Shown: piece by piece, positions 1 through 9,309 of the stretch
Numbering within the stretch: position 1 is the stretch's first letter
Layout of the letters: each line of letters starts with the position of its first letter
Assembly (NCBI GenBank): GCA_002393555.1
Contig: DGSP01000056.1
Location: forward strand, 3,049-67,048
Direction of reading: 5' to 3'
Length of the DNA: 64,000 bases
From: Prevotellaceae bacterium UBA4359
GTDB lineage: Bacteria; Bacteroidota; Bacteroidia; Bacteroidales; Bacteroidaceae
The notes under the pieces: generated by a model
What the model saw: the letters and a program-made list of their open reading frames with translations, nothing else
The model's database searches: none
What the model was told of the DNA's origin: nothing
Translations under genes and position numbers: made by a program

Positions 1-76
1 CGTTTTTATTCGTTGCACCCTTGGGTGTGCATTGTGCATTGTATAAATTCGTCGTATTCGAAATATTCGTTGTTGA
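1..76. repeat. Right half of an ATTCG-type intergenic repeat, cut by the window edge
   Basis: Noncoding DNA beyond the purM stop. It is rich in ATTCG words and holds a small hairpin (GCACCC at 15-20 facing GGGTGTGC at 23-30). The order ATTCGTTTTTATTCG, hairpin, then spaced ATTCG words ending in ATTCGTTGTT closely matches 4019-4086 downstream of lpxC-fabZ, except that the hairpin sequence differs. It is probably one arm of an inverted-repeat element whose other half lies outside the window. Confidence 0.6.
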
Positions 77-108
77 AGAAAGCATCCGAAACTTCAATAG
101 TGCTTTTA

Positions 109-1287
109 TTATTCGTAGTCGAATGTGCCGAACTCGCTCTTGATGGTGAGCGACTTCTTGCCTTCCTCGATGTGGCCAACCACCTGTGCGTCAATGTTGA
201 AGGACTTGCTGATGGCTATGACCTTGTCGGCATTTTCGGGGGAGAGATAGACTTCGAGGCGGTGGCCCATGTTGAAGACTTTGTACATCTCTGCCCAGTC
301 GGTGCCTGACTCCTTGGCGATGGCCTTGAAGAGGGGAGGAACGGGGAACATGTTGTCTTTGACGACGCGGCAGTTGTCGCCCACGAAGTGCAGCACCTTC
401 GTCTGTGCCCCGCCTGTGCAGTGGACCATGCCGTGAATGTCGGGACGCATCTCGTCCAAGAGTTTCTTCACTACTGGCGCATACGTGCGGGTGGGGGAGA
501 GAACGAGTTTGCCGGCATTGACGGGTGCGCCTTCCACGGGGTCGGTCAACTTGTAGGAACCAGAATAGACGAGTTCTTCAGGCACAGCCTTGTCGTAGGA
601 CTCGGGGTATTTCTCTGCCAGATATTTGGCGAAGACGTCGTGACGGGCGGAGGTGAGTCCGTTGCTGCCCATGCCGCCGTTGTATTCTTTTTCGTAAGTG
701 GCTTGTCCGCAGGAAGAAAGACCTACAATCACGTCGCCCGGACGGATGTTGGCATTGTTGATGACATCGCTGCGCTTCATGCGGCAAGTGACGGTTGAAT
801 CGACAATGATGGTGCGCACGAGGTCGCCCACGTCGGCTGTCTCACCGCCTGTGGCATAGATGCCGATGCCCATCTTGCGCATCTCGGCAAGGAGTTCGTC
901 GGTGCCGTTGATGATGGCGGAGATGACTTCGCCGGGGATGAGCATCTTGTTTCTTCCGATGGTGCTGGAAACGAGGATGTTATCCACTGCACCCACACAC
1001 AAGAGGTCGTCGGTGTTCATGATGAGTGCATCCTGGGCGATTCCCTTCCACACAGAGAGGTCGCCCGTCTCTTTCCAATACATATAAGCCAGCGAGGACT
1101 TGGTGCCTGCGCCGTCGGCATGCATGATGTTGCAGTATTCGGGGTCGCCTCCGAGGATGTCGGGGATGATTTTGCAGAATGCCTGTGGGAAGATTCCCTT
1201 GTCGATATTCTTGATGGCGTTGTGCACATCTTCCTTCGCTGCGCTCACACCGCGCATCATGTATCTTTGGTTGTTGTCAATCGTCAT
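109..1287 (-). CDS. purM: Phosphoribosylformylglycinamidine cyclo-ligase (AIR synthetase)
   Basis: Cytosolic purine biosynthesis enzyme that closes the imidazole ring, converting FGAM plus ATP to aminoimidazole ribotide. At 392 residues it is the long form usual in Bacteroidetes. Residues 56-63 (HADGAGTK) match the PurM phosphate/metal-binding loop, 90-100 (MNTDDLLCVGA) the conserved dimer motif and 147-155 (GGETADVGD) the second family signature. The ATG lies 41 bp from a TACCTTTG box on the minus strand, and lpxD is divergent from it. purC lies elsewhere in the window (14553-15503), so purine genes are scattered rather than in one operon. Identity is secure from full-length motif agreement. 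Confidence 0.95.
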   Translation of the reverse strand: MTIDNNQRYMMRGVSAAKEDVHNAIKNIDKGIFPQAFCKIIPDILGGDPEYCNIMHADGAGTKSSLAYMYWKETGDLSVWKGIAQDALIMNTDDLLCVGAVDNILVSSTIGRNKMLIPGEVISAIINGTDELLAEMRKMGIGIYATGGETADVGDLVRTIIVDSTVTCRMKRSDVINNANIRPGDVIVGLSSCGQATYEKEYNGGMGSNGLTSARHDVFAKYLAEKYPESYDKAVPEELVYSGSYKLTDPVEGAPVNAGKLVLSPTRTYAPVVKKLLDEMRPDIHGMVHCTGGAQTKVLHFVGDNCRVVKDNMFPVPPLFKAIAKESGTDWAEMYKVFNMGHRLEVYLSPENADKVIAISKSFNIDAQVVGHIEEGKKSLTIKSEFGTFDYE

Positions 1288-1327
1288 TTTGGTATGCTTT
1301 TTTTGTCTAATAGTTGTTTTTATGGTG

Positions 1328-1335
1328 CAAAGGTA
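1328..1335 (-). promoter_or_regulatory. Bacteroidetes -7 promoter box for purM
   Basis: TACCTTTG on the minus strand fits the Bacteroidetes TAnnTTTG -7 consensus. It lies 41 bp before the purM ATG. No clear -33 TTTG was found at the expected distance. Confidence 0.6.
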
Positions 1336-1378
1336 GTGAAAAAATGGAAGATTTTGCCGTTATGTCGAAAATCTTTCA

Positions 1379-1386
1379 TAAATTTG
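1379..1386 (+). promoter_or_regulatory. Bacteroidetes -7 promoter box for lpxD
   Basis: TAAATTTG matches TAnnTTTG, 31 bp before the lpxD ATG. Together with the minus-strand box at 1328-1335 it makes a compact divergent promoter region between purM and the lipid A genes. Confidence 0.55.
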
Positions 1387-1416
1387 CAAGCGATTATGTA
1401 ACAAAATCGAAAATAA

Positions 1417-2460
1417 ATGGTATTTACCGCACAGCAAATAGCAGGTTTCACGGGTGGAACGGTGGACGGAAATCCGGAAGCCGCCATCAGCACCTTTGCG
1501 AAGATTGAAGAGGGAGTGGAGGGTGCATTGTCATTCCTGGCTAATCCGCAATACGAACATTATATCTACGAGACGAAATCGACGGTCGTGCTCGTCAATA
1601 AGGACTTTCAGCCACAACAGCCCGTAGCGGCTACGTTGGTGAGAGTCGATAACGCCTACGAGTCGGTAGCCAAACTCTTGCAACTCTATCAGAGCATGCA
1701 GCAGAAGAGGGTGGGCATCGACTCGCTTGCATTTATCGACAAGACGGCTCAGGTGGGCAAGGACTGCTACGTGGGGCCTTTCGTGGCCATCGGCGAAGGC
1801 GCAGAGATAGGCGACGGGGTGGTGATTCATCCGCACGTGACGATTGGCCCTCATGTCAAAGTGGGCAACAACACGGAGATTTATAGCAACGCTGTGGTGT
1901 ATCATGGCTGTGTGGTGGGTGCGAACTGCATCTTGCATGCTGGCTGTGTGATAGGTGCCGACGGCTTCGGCTTCGCTCCGACGGCTGAGGGCTACGACAA
2001 GATTCCGCAGATTGGCAACGTGGTGATAGAGGACAATGTGGAGGTGGGTGCTAACACCTGTATCGACCGCTCCACAATGGGCAGCACCATCATCCGCAAG
2101 GGTGTAAAACTTGACAACCTCGTGCAGATAGCGCACAATGTGGAAGTGGGGCAGAACACCGTCATGTCGGCCCAGGTGGGCGTGGCAGGCAGTTCGAAAG
2201 TGGGCGAATGGTGCGTGTTTGCCGGTCAGGTGGGCATCGCCGGCCATCTGAAAGTGGGCGACCACACCACGATGGGTGCACAGGCTGGTCTTGCCGGAGG
2301 CAATCTGGCTAGGAAAGGCGGTGCCACGCTCATGGGCTATCCGGCCATCGAACATAAAAAATTTGCCAAGAACATGGCGGCTCTCAATTCGCTGCCCGAC
2401 CTGCTGAAGGAGGTGGCGCAACTGAAACGCGAACTGGCCGAACTGAAAGGAAACGGCTAA
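1417..2460 (+). CDS. lpxD: UDP-3-O-acylglucosamine N-acyltransferase LpxD
   Basis: Third committed step of lipid A synthesis: adds a second hydroxyacyl chain from acyl-ACP to the free amine of UDP-3-O-acyl-glucosamine. The 347-residue protein has the usual N-terminal uridine-binding domain (about 1-100), then a left-handed beta-helix of hexapeptide repeats (about 105-320), then a short C-terminal helix. IGADGFGFAP at 179-188 and the catalytic histidine in QIAHNVEVG (H240) are both present. It is first in a run lpxD, lpxC-fabZ, lpxA, each gene separated by 39-243 bp. A -7 box lies just upstream. Confidence 0.96.
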   Translation: MVFTAQQIAGFTGGTVDGNPEAAISTFAKIEEGVEGALSFLANPQYEHYIYETKSTVVLVNKDFQPQQPVAATLVRVDNAYESVAKLLQLYQSMQQKRVGIDSLAFIDKTAQVGKDCYVGPFVAIGEGAEIGDGVVIHPHVTIGPHVKVGNNTEIYSNAVVYHGCVVGANCILHAGCVIGADGFGFAPTAEGYDKIPQIGNVVIEDNVEVGANTCIDRSTMGSTIIRKGVKLDNLVQIAHNVEVGQNTVMSAQVGVAGSSKVGEWCVFAGQVGIAGHLKVGDHTTMGAQAGLAGGNLARKGGATLMGYPAIEHKKFAKNMAALNSLPDLLKEVAQLKRELAELKGNG

Positions 2461-2499
2461 TGGCTGGCAAAGCGATTTTAACAACTAAAAAATAAGAAA

Positions 2500-3882
2500 A
2501 TGCAAAAACAACAGACCTTGAAGGCGTCGTTCACGCTGAAAGGTAAGGGACTTCACACGGGCCAGTTCATCACGGCTGTGTTCTGTCCGGCAGAAGAAGG
2601 TTACGGTTATAAGATTCAAAGAATGGATATAGAGGGTCAGCCCGTCATCGATTGCAACGCTGACCTGGTGGGCGACACCCAGCGCGGCACCGTTCTGGTG
2701 AAGGGAGAGGTGAAAGTGAGCACCATCGAACACGCCATGGCGGCACTCTATGCCTGTGGCATCGACAACTGCCTGGTGCAGTTGGACGGTCCCGAAATGC
2801 CTATCCTCGATGGCAGCGCACTACCCTTCGTGGAGGAGATACAGAAGGTGGGTCTGCAAGAGCAGGAAGCCAAGAAAGACTACTATGTGGTGAAGCACAA
2901 GATGGAAATCAAGGGCGAGAATGGTGAACACCTCATTCTGCTGCCCGATGACCACTTCTGTGTGAATGCCCAGATTGCTTTCGACTCGAAGATACTGGAC
3001 AACCAGTTTGCCAACCTCGACAATATCGAAGATTTTCCAACAGAAATCGCCTCGGCGCGCACCTTCGTGTTTGTGCGAGAGATTGAACCCCTGCTCAATC
3101 TGGGACTCATCAAGGGCGGCGACCTCGACAACGCCATCGTCATCTATGAGCGCGAGTTGCCACAGGAACGCTACGACAAACTGGCCGACACGCTCGGCAT
3201 CCCTCACATGGATGCCACCCGTCTGGGATACATCAACCACAAGCCCCTCACGTGGGACAACGAGACGGCACGTCACAAACTGCTCGACATCATTGGTGAC
3301 CTCGCCCTAGTGGGCAAGCCCATTCTTGGCCGAGTGATTGCCACCAAGCCCGGACATACTATAAATAATAAGTTCGCGCGCGCAATAAAGAAGGACATCA
3401 AGAAGCACGAGGTGCAATGTCCCGCCTACGACCCCAACCAGGAGCCGCTGATGGATGTGAACAAGATTCGTCACTTGCTGCCTCACCGCTACCCTATGCA
3501 GTTGGTTGACAAGGTGATAGCAGTAGATGAGGCGGAGATTGTGGCAGTGAAGAACGTGACCAGCAACGAGCCTTTCTTCACGGGACACTTCCCACAGGAA
3601 CCCGTCATGCCGGGTGTGCTCATCGTTGAGGCTATGGCACAGGCTGGTGGTCTTTTGGTGCTCAACAACGTGGAGGAACCCGAGCGGTGGAGCACTTATT
3701 TCCTGAAGATTGACAACGTGAAGTTCCGTCGTAAAGTGGTGCCGGGTGACACGCTCATTTTCAAGGTGAAGATGATGGGTCCTCTGCGTCGCGGCATTGC
3801 AACAATGGCAGGTCTTGTCTTCGTTGGCGACACCATTGCTGCAGAAGCCGAATTTACGGCACAAATAGTGAAGAACAAATAA
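2500..3882 (+). CDS. lpxC-fabZ: Bifunctional LpxC deacetylase / FabZ dehydratase
   Basis: Natural fusion of UDP-3-O-acyl-GlcNAc deacetylase (about residues 1-305) with 3-hydroxyacyl-ACP dehydratase (about 312-460), an arrangement characteristic of Bacteroidetes. The LpxC half carries the zinc ligands H78 (TIEHAMAAL), H259 and D263 (HKLLDIIGD). The FabZ half carries the catalytic H363 in GHFP and E377 in VEAMAQ. The first committed step of lipid A and the fatty-acid elongation dehydratase are thus made in fixed ratio. The AAGAAA-rich leader lacks an obvious Shine-Dalgarno, normal for the phylum. Flanked by lpxD and lpxA on the same strand. Confidence 0.97.
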   Translation: MQKQQTLKASFTLKGKGLHTGQFITAVFCPAEEGYGYKIQRMDIEGQPVIDCNADLVGDTQRGTVLVKGEVKVSTIEHAMAALYACGIDNCLVQLDGPEMPILDGSALPFVEEIQKVGLQEQEAKKDYYVVKHKMEIKGENGEHLILLPDDHFCVNAQIAFDSKILDNQFANLDNIEDFPTEIASARTFVFVREIEPLLNLGLIKGGDLDNAIVIYERELPQERYDKLADTLGIPHMDATRLGYINHKPLTWDNETARHKLLDIIGDLALVGKPILGRVIATKPGHTINNKFARAIKKDIKKHEVQCPAYDPNQEPLMDVNKIRHLLPHRYPMQLVDKVIAVDEAEIVAVKNVTSNEPFFTGHFPQEPVMPGVLIVEAMAQAGGLLVLNNVEEPERWSTYFLKIDNVKFRRKVVPGDTLIFKVKMMGPLRRGIATMAGLVFVGDTIAAEAEFTAQIVKNK

Positions 3883-3904
3883 GAAACTCAAACTCGATAG
3901 TGAT

Positions 3905-4090
3905 AAAACAACGAATGAGGCGAATGAATCGAATCGGGTAGTAATGCCGCAAGCGGCAACGAATGAAATCGAATGTCATCGAAGTGATGATGAGAATCTT
4001 TGCCGTTATGTCAGCCATTCGTTTTTATTCGTCGCCGTTCCACGGCATTAGAATCAACAAAATTCGAGATATTCGTGCAATTCGTTGTTA
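3905..4090. repeat. Intergenic inverted-repeat element with CGAAT arms and two mini-palindromes
   Basis: The gap between lpxC-fabZ and lpxA. The left part repeats CGAAT words and the right part repeats the complement ATTCG. Between them sit two GC-rich hairpins, TGCCGC-AA-GCGGCA (3945-3958) and GCCGT-TCC-ACGGC (4034-4046). The right part repeats positions 1-76 in a variant form. No ORF or clear promoter was seen, so lpxA may be cotranscribed with the upstream genes through this element. Confidence 0.6.
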
Positions 4091-4125
4091 AAAACTAATT
4101 GAAGTAATGTAAATAGTAAACAAAT

Positions 4126-4899
4126 ATGGCAAAGATTAGTCCTTTAGCATTCATTGACCCCTCGGCACAGATAGGCGAGAACTGTGAGATTGGTCCTTTC
4201 TGTTTCGTTGACAAGAATGTAACCATTGGCGACAACAACGTGCTGATGAACAGTGTGACCTTGCTGTCCGGCACACACATGGGGAGCGGCAACACCCTGT
4301 TTCCCGGTGCGGTGATTGGTGCTGTGCCACAAGACCTCAAGTTCAAGGGCGAGGAATCGACCGTGGAGATTGGCGATAATAACAGGATTCGCGAGAATGT
4401 GACCATCCATCGCGGCACAGCAAGCAAGGGCAAGACCGTGGTGGGCAGCAACAACCTTATCATGGAGAATGCCCACATCGCTCACGACTGCGTGTTTGGC
4501 AGCGGCATCATCATGGGCAACTCCACCAAGTTGGCTGGCGAGGTCATCATCGACGACAATGCCATCATCTCGGCTGTCGTGCTGGTGCATCAGTTCTGCC
4601 GAATTGGCGGCTATGTGATGGTGCAGGGCGGCACACGAACGAGCAAGGACATCCCTCCCTTCGTCATTGCCGGTCGCGAACCCGTTGCCTATGCTGGATT
4701 GAACATCATCGGCCTTCGCCGCAGGGGATTTGGACGCGAACTGATTGACAACATCGCTCATGCCTACCGACTCATCTACCAGTGCAACCTGACTGTCAAC
4801 GAGGCCGTTGAGGCCATTCGCAATGAGGTGCCAATGAGCCAGGAAATTGAATATATCATTGATTTCGTATCCTCTTCCCAACGAGGAATCATTCGCTAA
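4126..4899 (+). CDS. lpxA: UDP-N-acetylglucosamine O-acyltransferase LpxA
   Basis: First step of lipid A synthesis: transfer of a 3-hydroxyacyl chain from ACP to UDP-GlcNAc. The 257-residue length is typical. The N-terminal two thirds are hexapeptide repeats forming a trimeric beta-helix. The segment NAHIAHDCVFG holds the catalytic histidine, and the C-terminal helical part includes GLRRRGF, also typical of LpxA. It completes the lpxD, lpxC-fabZ, lpxA group. The following gene starts 20 bp after the stop, suggesting cotranscription. Confidence 0.96.
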   Translation: MAKISPLAFIDPSAQIGENCEIGPFCFVDKNVTIGDNNVLMNSVTLLSGTHMGSGNTLFPGAVIGAVPQDLKFKGEESTVEIGDNNRIRENVTIHRGTASKGKTVVGSNNLIMENAHIAHDCVFGSGIIMGNSTKLAGEVIIDDNAIISAVVLVHQFCRIGGYVMVQGGTRTSKDIPPFVIAGREPVAYAGLNIIGLRRRGFGRELIDNIAHAYRLIYQCNLTVNEAVEAIRNEVPMSQEIEYIIDFVSSSQRGIIR

Positions 4900-4918
4900 C
4901 CCTCAACTCTCAACTAAT

Positions 4919-5458
4919 ATGATTTACCGATTCACCATCATTTCAGATGAGGCAGAAGGCTTCATGCGAGAAATCCAGATAGATGCTGATGCCAAGTTTC
5001 TGGAATTGCACAAGTTGATACTGAAGGCTTGTGGGTATGAGGACAATCAGATGACCTCGTTCACCATCTGTGAAAACGGATGGGAAAAAGGGCAGGAAAT
5101 CACGCTGGAGCGGATGGACACCGATGCCGACGAAGACAGTTACATCATGGCCGAAACGGAACTGAACGAGTTTCTGGAAGACGAGAAGCAGCATCTGCTC
5201 TACACCTTCGACCCGCTGGCCGACCGTGTGTTCTTCATCGAACTGTCTGAAATCAAGACAGGAAAGAATCTGCCGGAAGGAAAGATAACCCGTTCTCAAG
5301 GCGAACCTCCTGTGCAGGTGCTGGATTTCGACGAGATGTTTGCCCGCAATCCTATCGTTGACAACAGTTCCATCATGGACGATGAAGACCTTTATGGCAA
5401 CGAAATTGACAGCGACGAGATTGACTTGGAGGGCTTCGACATCAGCGATGAATATTGA
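4919..5458 (+). CDS. pRiA4b ORF-3-like protein (IS1096 TnpR-like family)
   Basis: A 179-residue acidic protein whose first 100 residues (IYRFTIISDEAEGFMREIQIDAD...) match the plasmid pRiA4b ORF-3-like fold, a small domain of unknown function common in Bacteroidetes housekeeping contexts and not a transposase here. The last 30 residues are almost all acidic (DDEDLYGNEIDSDEIDLEG). The ATG at 4919 is preferred because the in-frame ATG at 4847 lies inside lpxA and adds 24 unrelated residues. A short TCAACTC heptamer run (4902-4917) sits directly before the ATG. Confidence 0.75.
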   Translation: MIYRFTIISDEAEGFMREIQIDADAKFLELHKLILKACGYEDNQMTSFTICENGWEKGQEITLERMDTDADEDSYIMAETELNEFLEDEKQHLLYTFDPLADRVFFIELSEIKTGKNLPEGKITRSQGEPPVQVLDFDEMFARNPIVDNSSIMDDEDLYGNEIDSDEIDLEGFDISDEY

Positions 5459-5486
5459 TGTGTAATCACTTAAAAACGAATTGAAT

Positions 5487-5930
5487 ATGAGAAAACTGAG
5501 CGTGTGTCTGATGGCTCTGATGTTGATGGCCACCGTAAGTGCAAATGCACAAGAATACACGAAGAAGACGGTGAAGAACATCACCGAAAGTTTCATCTCC
5601 ACCTTGATGCGGGGCGACTTGGAAGATACGTTGGAGTTTTTCGACTCCAACTATAAAGAAGAGCAGCATGACAACTTCCTCGAAGGCCGCACCGAGCAAT
5701 TCGTGGCCGAGTTTTTGGCAGGTGAGTACAAGAAAGGCTATAATTTCATCACTCCCAAACTCGACAGAATCAAGTCAATGAAGGTGAAGAAAACCTACTG
5801 CGACCCTGAGAAGAACGAGATTTATGCCGATGTGCAGATTCTGATGGATTACGGCGTGAAATACACTGTGAGGCTTGAACTTCGAATCAACGAGTCGGGC
5901 GAAATGGGCTTCATTGGTGCGGTAGGATAA
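5487..5930 (+). CDS. Secreted protein of unknown function
   Basis: 147 residues with a clear signal peptide (MRKLSVCLMALMLMATVSANA, cleavage near residue 21), so probably periplasmic. The mature part is mixed alpha/beta with a helix rich in acidic residues followed by strands, reminiscent of NTF2-like or DUF4783-type proteins, but I cannot assign a family with confidence. The ATG at 5487 is chosen over an upstream TTG. It sits between the pRiA4b-like gene and miaA on the same strand, 28 bp after the former. Confidence 0.75.
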   Translation: MRKLSVCLMALMLMATVSANAQEYTKKTVKNITESFISTLMRGDLEDTLEFFDSNYKEEQHDNFLEGRTEQFVAEFLAGEYKKGYNFITPKLDRIKSMKVKKTYCDPEKNEIYADVQILMDYGVKYTVRLELRINESGEMGFIGAVG

Positions 5931-5997
5931 GAAAAGAAAAAGAACACGTGTGATGTATCTCTCTGGCCTTCAGGGTTGTGGAGAGTGTTTTTAAGCC

Positions 5998-6909
5998 ATG
6001 AAAAATCTTCTTGTGTTGTTAGGCCCTACGGGGGTGGGAAAGACGGAGTTGAGCCTTCAGTTGGCTGAACGTCTTGGCTCTCCCATCATCAATGCTGACT
6101 CACGACAGATTTACAAGGACATAGAAATTGGTACTGCTTCACCCACCGCTGAGGAATTGGCGCGGGTGGAGCATTTTTTTGTCCACATGCTGGCTTTGGA
6201 CGAATACTATAGTGCGGCTGAATATGAGAAAGATGTGATGCAGTTGCTGCCTCGGTTGTTCCAGACACACGACACTCTGCTGCTTTCGGGGGGAAGCATG
6301 ATGTATGTCGATGCGGTGACGAAGGGCATCGACGACATTCCGACAGTGGATGATGACACACGCTCCATGCTCCGCGAACGTTGGGAGAACGAGGGGCTTG
6401 AACCTCTCTTGGCAGAACTGAAACTGCTTGACCCTCTGTATTATGAGGTGATAGATAAACGAAATCACAAAAGGGTGGTGCATGCGCTCGAAATCTGCTA
6501 CATGACAGGCCGACCCTATTCTTCGTTCCGCACCAACATCCGGAAGGAACGCCCTTTCCGAATCGTGAAGTTTGGCCTTCGCCGAGAACGAGAAAACCTG
6601 TTTGCGCGCATCAATGCACGGGTTGACAAGATGATGGAGATGGGGCTGCTGGAGGAGGCACGACGGGTGTATCCGTTGAGGGAACTGAATGCCCTCAACA
6701 CGGTGGGGTATAAGGAGATGTTCAAGGTGATTGCCGGCGAGTGGGAACTGCCGATGGCTGTGGAGCGGATGAAAAAGAATACACGTGTGTATGCAAAAAA
6801 ACAGATAACTTGGTACCGAAACGATGCAGACATTCATTGGCTGGATGCCGACAAGATGAGTGTGACTGAAATGCTAAATGTGATAGAAAATGAAATCATG
6901 GTTGCGTAG
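5998..6909 (+). CDS. miaA: tRNA dimethylallyltransferase MiaA
   Basis: Adds an isopentenyl group to N6 of A37 in tRNAs that read codons starting with U. The 303-residue protein starts with a P-loop (GPTGVGKT, 9-16), then the NADSRQIY substrate loop, then INARVDKMMEMGLLEE and NTVGYKE, all typical of MiaA. The 3' end overlaps the next gene by 20 bp, so miaA and the PBP gene are likely translationally coupled. Confidence 0.96.
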   Translation: MKNLLVLLGPTGVGKTELSLQLAERLGSPIINADSRQIYKDIEIGTASPTAEELARVEHFFVHMLALDEYYSAAEYEKDVMQLLPRLFQTHDTLLLSGGSMMYVDAVTKGIDDIPTVDDDTRSMLRERWENEGLEPLLAELKLLDPLYYEVIDKRNHKRVVHALEICYMTGRPYSSFRTNIRKERPFRIVKFGLRRERENLFARINARVDKMMEMGLLEEARRVYPLRELNALNTVGYKEMFKVIAGEWELPMAVERMKKNTRVYAKKQITWYRNDADIHWLDADKMSVTEMLNVIENEIMVA

Positions 6910-9292
6910 GGTGTGGATATGCCTGAAGTTGGCGTGGCGTTGGTATGCCAGCCAATACAGAGGGAAGTGGTATCAGCGGTTGGTCACTCCGATTGCCTCT
7001 TTCTTCGTGTTTTTTTATCTTTATCTGGGTGCTGTCGATGTCAATTTCCTCGGCCTCTTCGGGGTGTCGCCTACGATGGAGGTGATACAGAACCCTGTCA
7101 CCAACGATGCCTCTTTTGTCTATAGCGCAGACAGTGTGCTGATAGGCAAGTATTTCAACGAGAACCGTTCGCCCGTCAAGTTCGATGAGATTTCTCCCTA
7201 TGTGGTTGATGCGCTCATCTCGACCGAGGATGAACGTTTTTACGAGCATCATGGCATTGATTATCAAGGGCTTTTTGCGGCGATGAAAGACATCGCGCAA
7301 GGTAATCCGCGCGGGGCCAGCACCATCACCCAGCAGTTGGTGAAGAACCTCTTCAAGATTCGTTCGCAGTATTCTACAGGACTTCTGGGCAAGGTGCCGG
7401 GATTGGGCATCTTGGTGATGAAGTCGAAAGAATGGATTACGGCCATCAAGATAGAGAACATGTACAGCAAGGAAGATATCCTCACACTCTATCTCAATAC
7501 GGTGGATTTTGGCAGCAACTCTTTCGGCATCAAGACGGCTGCCAAGACTTACTTCAAAACTACTCCGCAAAATCTGACCGCCGAGCAGGCTGCCGTGTTG
7601 GTGGGATTGCTGAAGGCAACGACCACTTACAACCCGAAAGTCAACCCGAGGAATAGTCTTGAGCGTCGTAACGTCGTGTTAAACAATATGTTTGAACACG
7701 ATAAACTGACACGTCAGGAACTGGATTCACTCACGCAGATACCCATCAATCTGAACTACACCGTCGAGAAGTCCTACGATGGCGGTGCCCTCTATTTCCG
7801 CGAGGCCATCAAGGAGTATCTGGAGGATTGGTGCGAGGAGAACCACATCGACCTTTATTCCGATGGCTTGAAAATCTACACCACACTCGACACGCGCTTA
7901 CAGCGTTATGCCGAACAGGCTGTGCAGAAGCAGATGCGCCTCATTCAGCAGCGGTTCAACAACCATTGGGGCAGCCAGTCGCCGTGGCGCGATGAGCGCG
8001 GACAGGAGATTCCTCACTTTATTGAGGACATTGCCAAACGTTCTGAATACTATAAAATCCTGGCGAAAAAATATGACGATAATGCCGACTCCATCGACTT
8101 CTATATGAACCAACCGCACACGGTGAAAGTCTTTGATTATAATGCCCCAGACCATCTGGTGGAGAAGGAGATGAGTACGATGGATTCCATCCGCTATATG
8201 GTCAAGTTCATGCACTGCGGGTTTGTGGCGATGGAGCCTCAGACGAGTTATGTACGTGCATGGGTGGGCGACATCGATTTTGGCAGTTGGAAGTATGACA
8301 AGGTGACGGCCATGCGTCAGCCGGGTTCTACCTTCAAACTTTTTGTCTATGCCTCGGCTTTTGAACATGACGATAAGATTACTCCTACCACCCGATACCG
8401 CGACCAACTCATCTCGCTGCAAGTGCCTGATGCTCAAGACCCCCAGCGCATGGTGACTTGGACACCTCACAACTCTGGCGGCTATTGCACGGGGGCCAAC
8501 ATGCCCTTGAAGTCGGCTTTTGCCCAGTCGGTCAACACCATTGCGGTCAAGTTGGGGCAAGACACGGGCATCGACAATGTGGTGGATATTGCCCATAAGA
8601 TGGGTGTCGAAAGTAAGTTGGAAGCCACACCGTCTTTGGCATTGGGTTCTTCCGATGTCAATCTGCTGGAACTCGTCGATGCCTATTGCTGTGCGATGAA
8701 CGACGGCAAGCAGCGCAAGCCCATCCTGGTGACAAAGGTGATTGGGCGCAATGGCGAAGTTCTCTATGACTGTGAACGCGATGAACCGGCTCCGAAGGAG
8801 GCCATTCGCTACAAGACCGCTTTCTACCTCCAGCGTCTGCTCTATGGAGGCATGCACGAACCAGGCGGAACCACACAGGCTCTGTGGGAGTACATTCATT
8901 GCTACGACACCGAATTGGGCGGCAAGACAGGCACCTCCTCCAACCACTCCGACGCATGGTTTGTCGGTTGTGCGCCCAATCTGGTGGGTGGTGCATGGGT
9001 GGGTGGCGAATATCGCTGCATCCATTTCCGCACAGGTGCCTTGGGGCAGGGAAGTCGAACGGCACTTCCTGTCTTTGGCTACTTTATGGACAAAGTGCTG
9101 GCCGACAAGGACTTTCCGCAGTATCACGGTAAATATCCGGCGGCTAAAGAAAACATCCCGCGCAACACCTACATCGGCGCCTCTGTCTATGTGGCTCCTG
9201 CACCGAAAAAAGAGAATACGGAAGGAGAAAGTGCCGAAGAGGGCGGTGGAGAGACTCCTGCTCCTGCACCTGCTCCTGCTGCAGAAAACTAA
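6890..9292 (+). CDS. Class A penicillin-binding protein (PBP1A type)
   Basis: Bifunctional inner-membrane enzyme that polymerises glycan strands and cross-links peptides of peptidoglycan. There is one N-terminal membrane helix (about 30-50). The GT51 domain has the catalytic glutamate in EDERFYEHHG (E113 onward) and the GASTITQQLVKN motif. The transpeptidase has S480-TF-K483, a later SVN motif and K679-T680-G681. The C-terminus ends in a low-complexity Pro-Ala tail (TPAPAPAPAAEN). 800 residues is normal for the family. It overlaps miaA and is followed by a palindromic array that may terminate transcription. Confidence 0.95.
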   Translation: MKSWLRRVWICLKLAWRWYASQYRGKWYQRLVTPIASFFVFFYLYLGAVDVNFLGLFGVSPTMEVIQNPVTNDASFVYSADSVLIGKYFNENRSPVKFDEISPYVVDALISTEDERFYEHHGIDYQGLFAAMKDIAQGNPRGASTITQQLVKNLFKIRSQYSTGLLGKVPGLGILVMKSKEWITAIKIENMYSKEDILTLYLNTVDFGSNSFGIKTAAKTYFKTTPQNLTAEQAAVLVGLLKATTTYNPKVNPRNSLERRNVVLNNMFEHDKLTRQELDSLTQIPINLNYTVEKSYDGGALYFREAIKEYLEDWCEENHIDLYSDGLKIYTTLDTRLQRYAEQAVQKQMRLIQQRFNNHWGSQSPWRDERGQEIPHFIEDIAKRSEYYKILAKKYDDNADSIDFYMNQPHTVKVFDYNAPDHLVEKEMSTMDSIRYMVKFMHCGFVAMEPQTSYVRAWVGDIDFGSWKYDKVTAMRQPGSTFKLFVYASAFEHDDKITPTTRYRDQLISLQVPDAQDPQRMVTWTPHNSGGYCTGANMPLKSAFAQSVNTIAVKLGQDTGIDNVVDIAHKMGVESKLEATPSLALGSSDVNLLELVDAYCCAMNDGKQRKPILVTKVIGRNGEVLYDCERDEPAPKEAIRYKTAFYLQRLLYGGMHEPGGTTQALWEYIHCYDTELGGKTGTSSNHSDAWFVGCAPNLVGGAWVGGEYRCIHFRTGALGQGSRTALPVFGYFMDKVLADKDFPQYHGKYPAAKENIPRNTYIGASVYVAPAPKKENTEGESAEEGGGETPAPAPAPAAEN

Positions 9293-9309
9293 ACGTGCAG
9301 TAGGTTCTA

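Noticed and set aside
4919..5458. Transposon gene, because the family name mentions IS1096 TnpR
   Set aside because: Members in Bacteroidetes are common single genes in housekeeping regions; no inverted repeats or transposase nearby.
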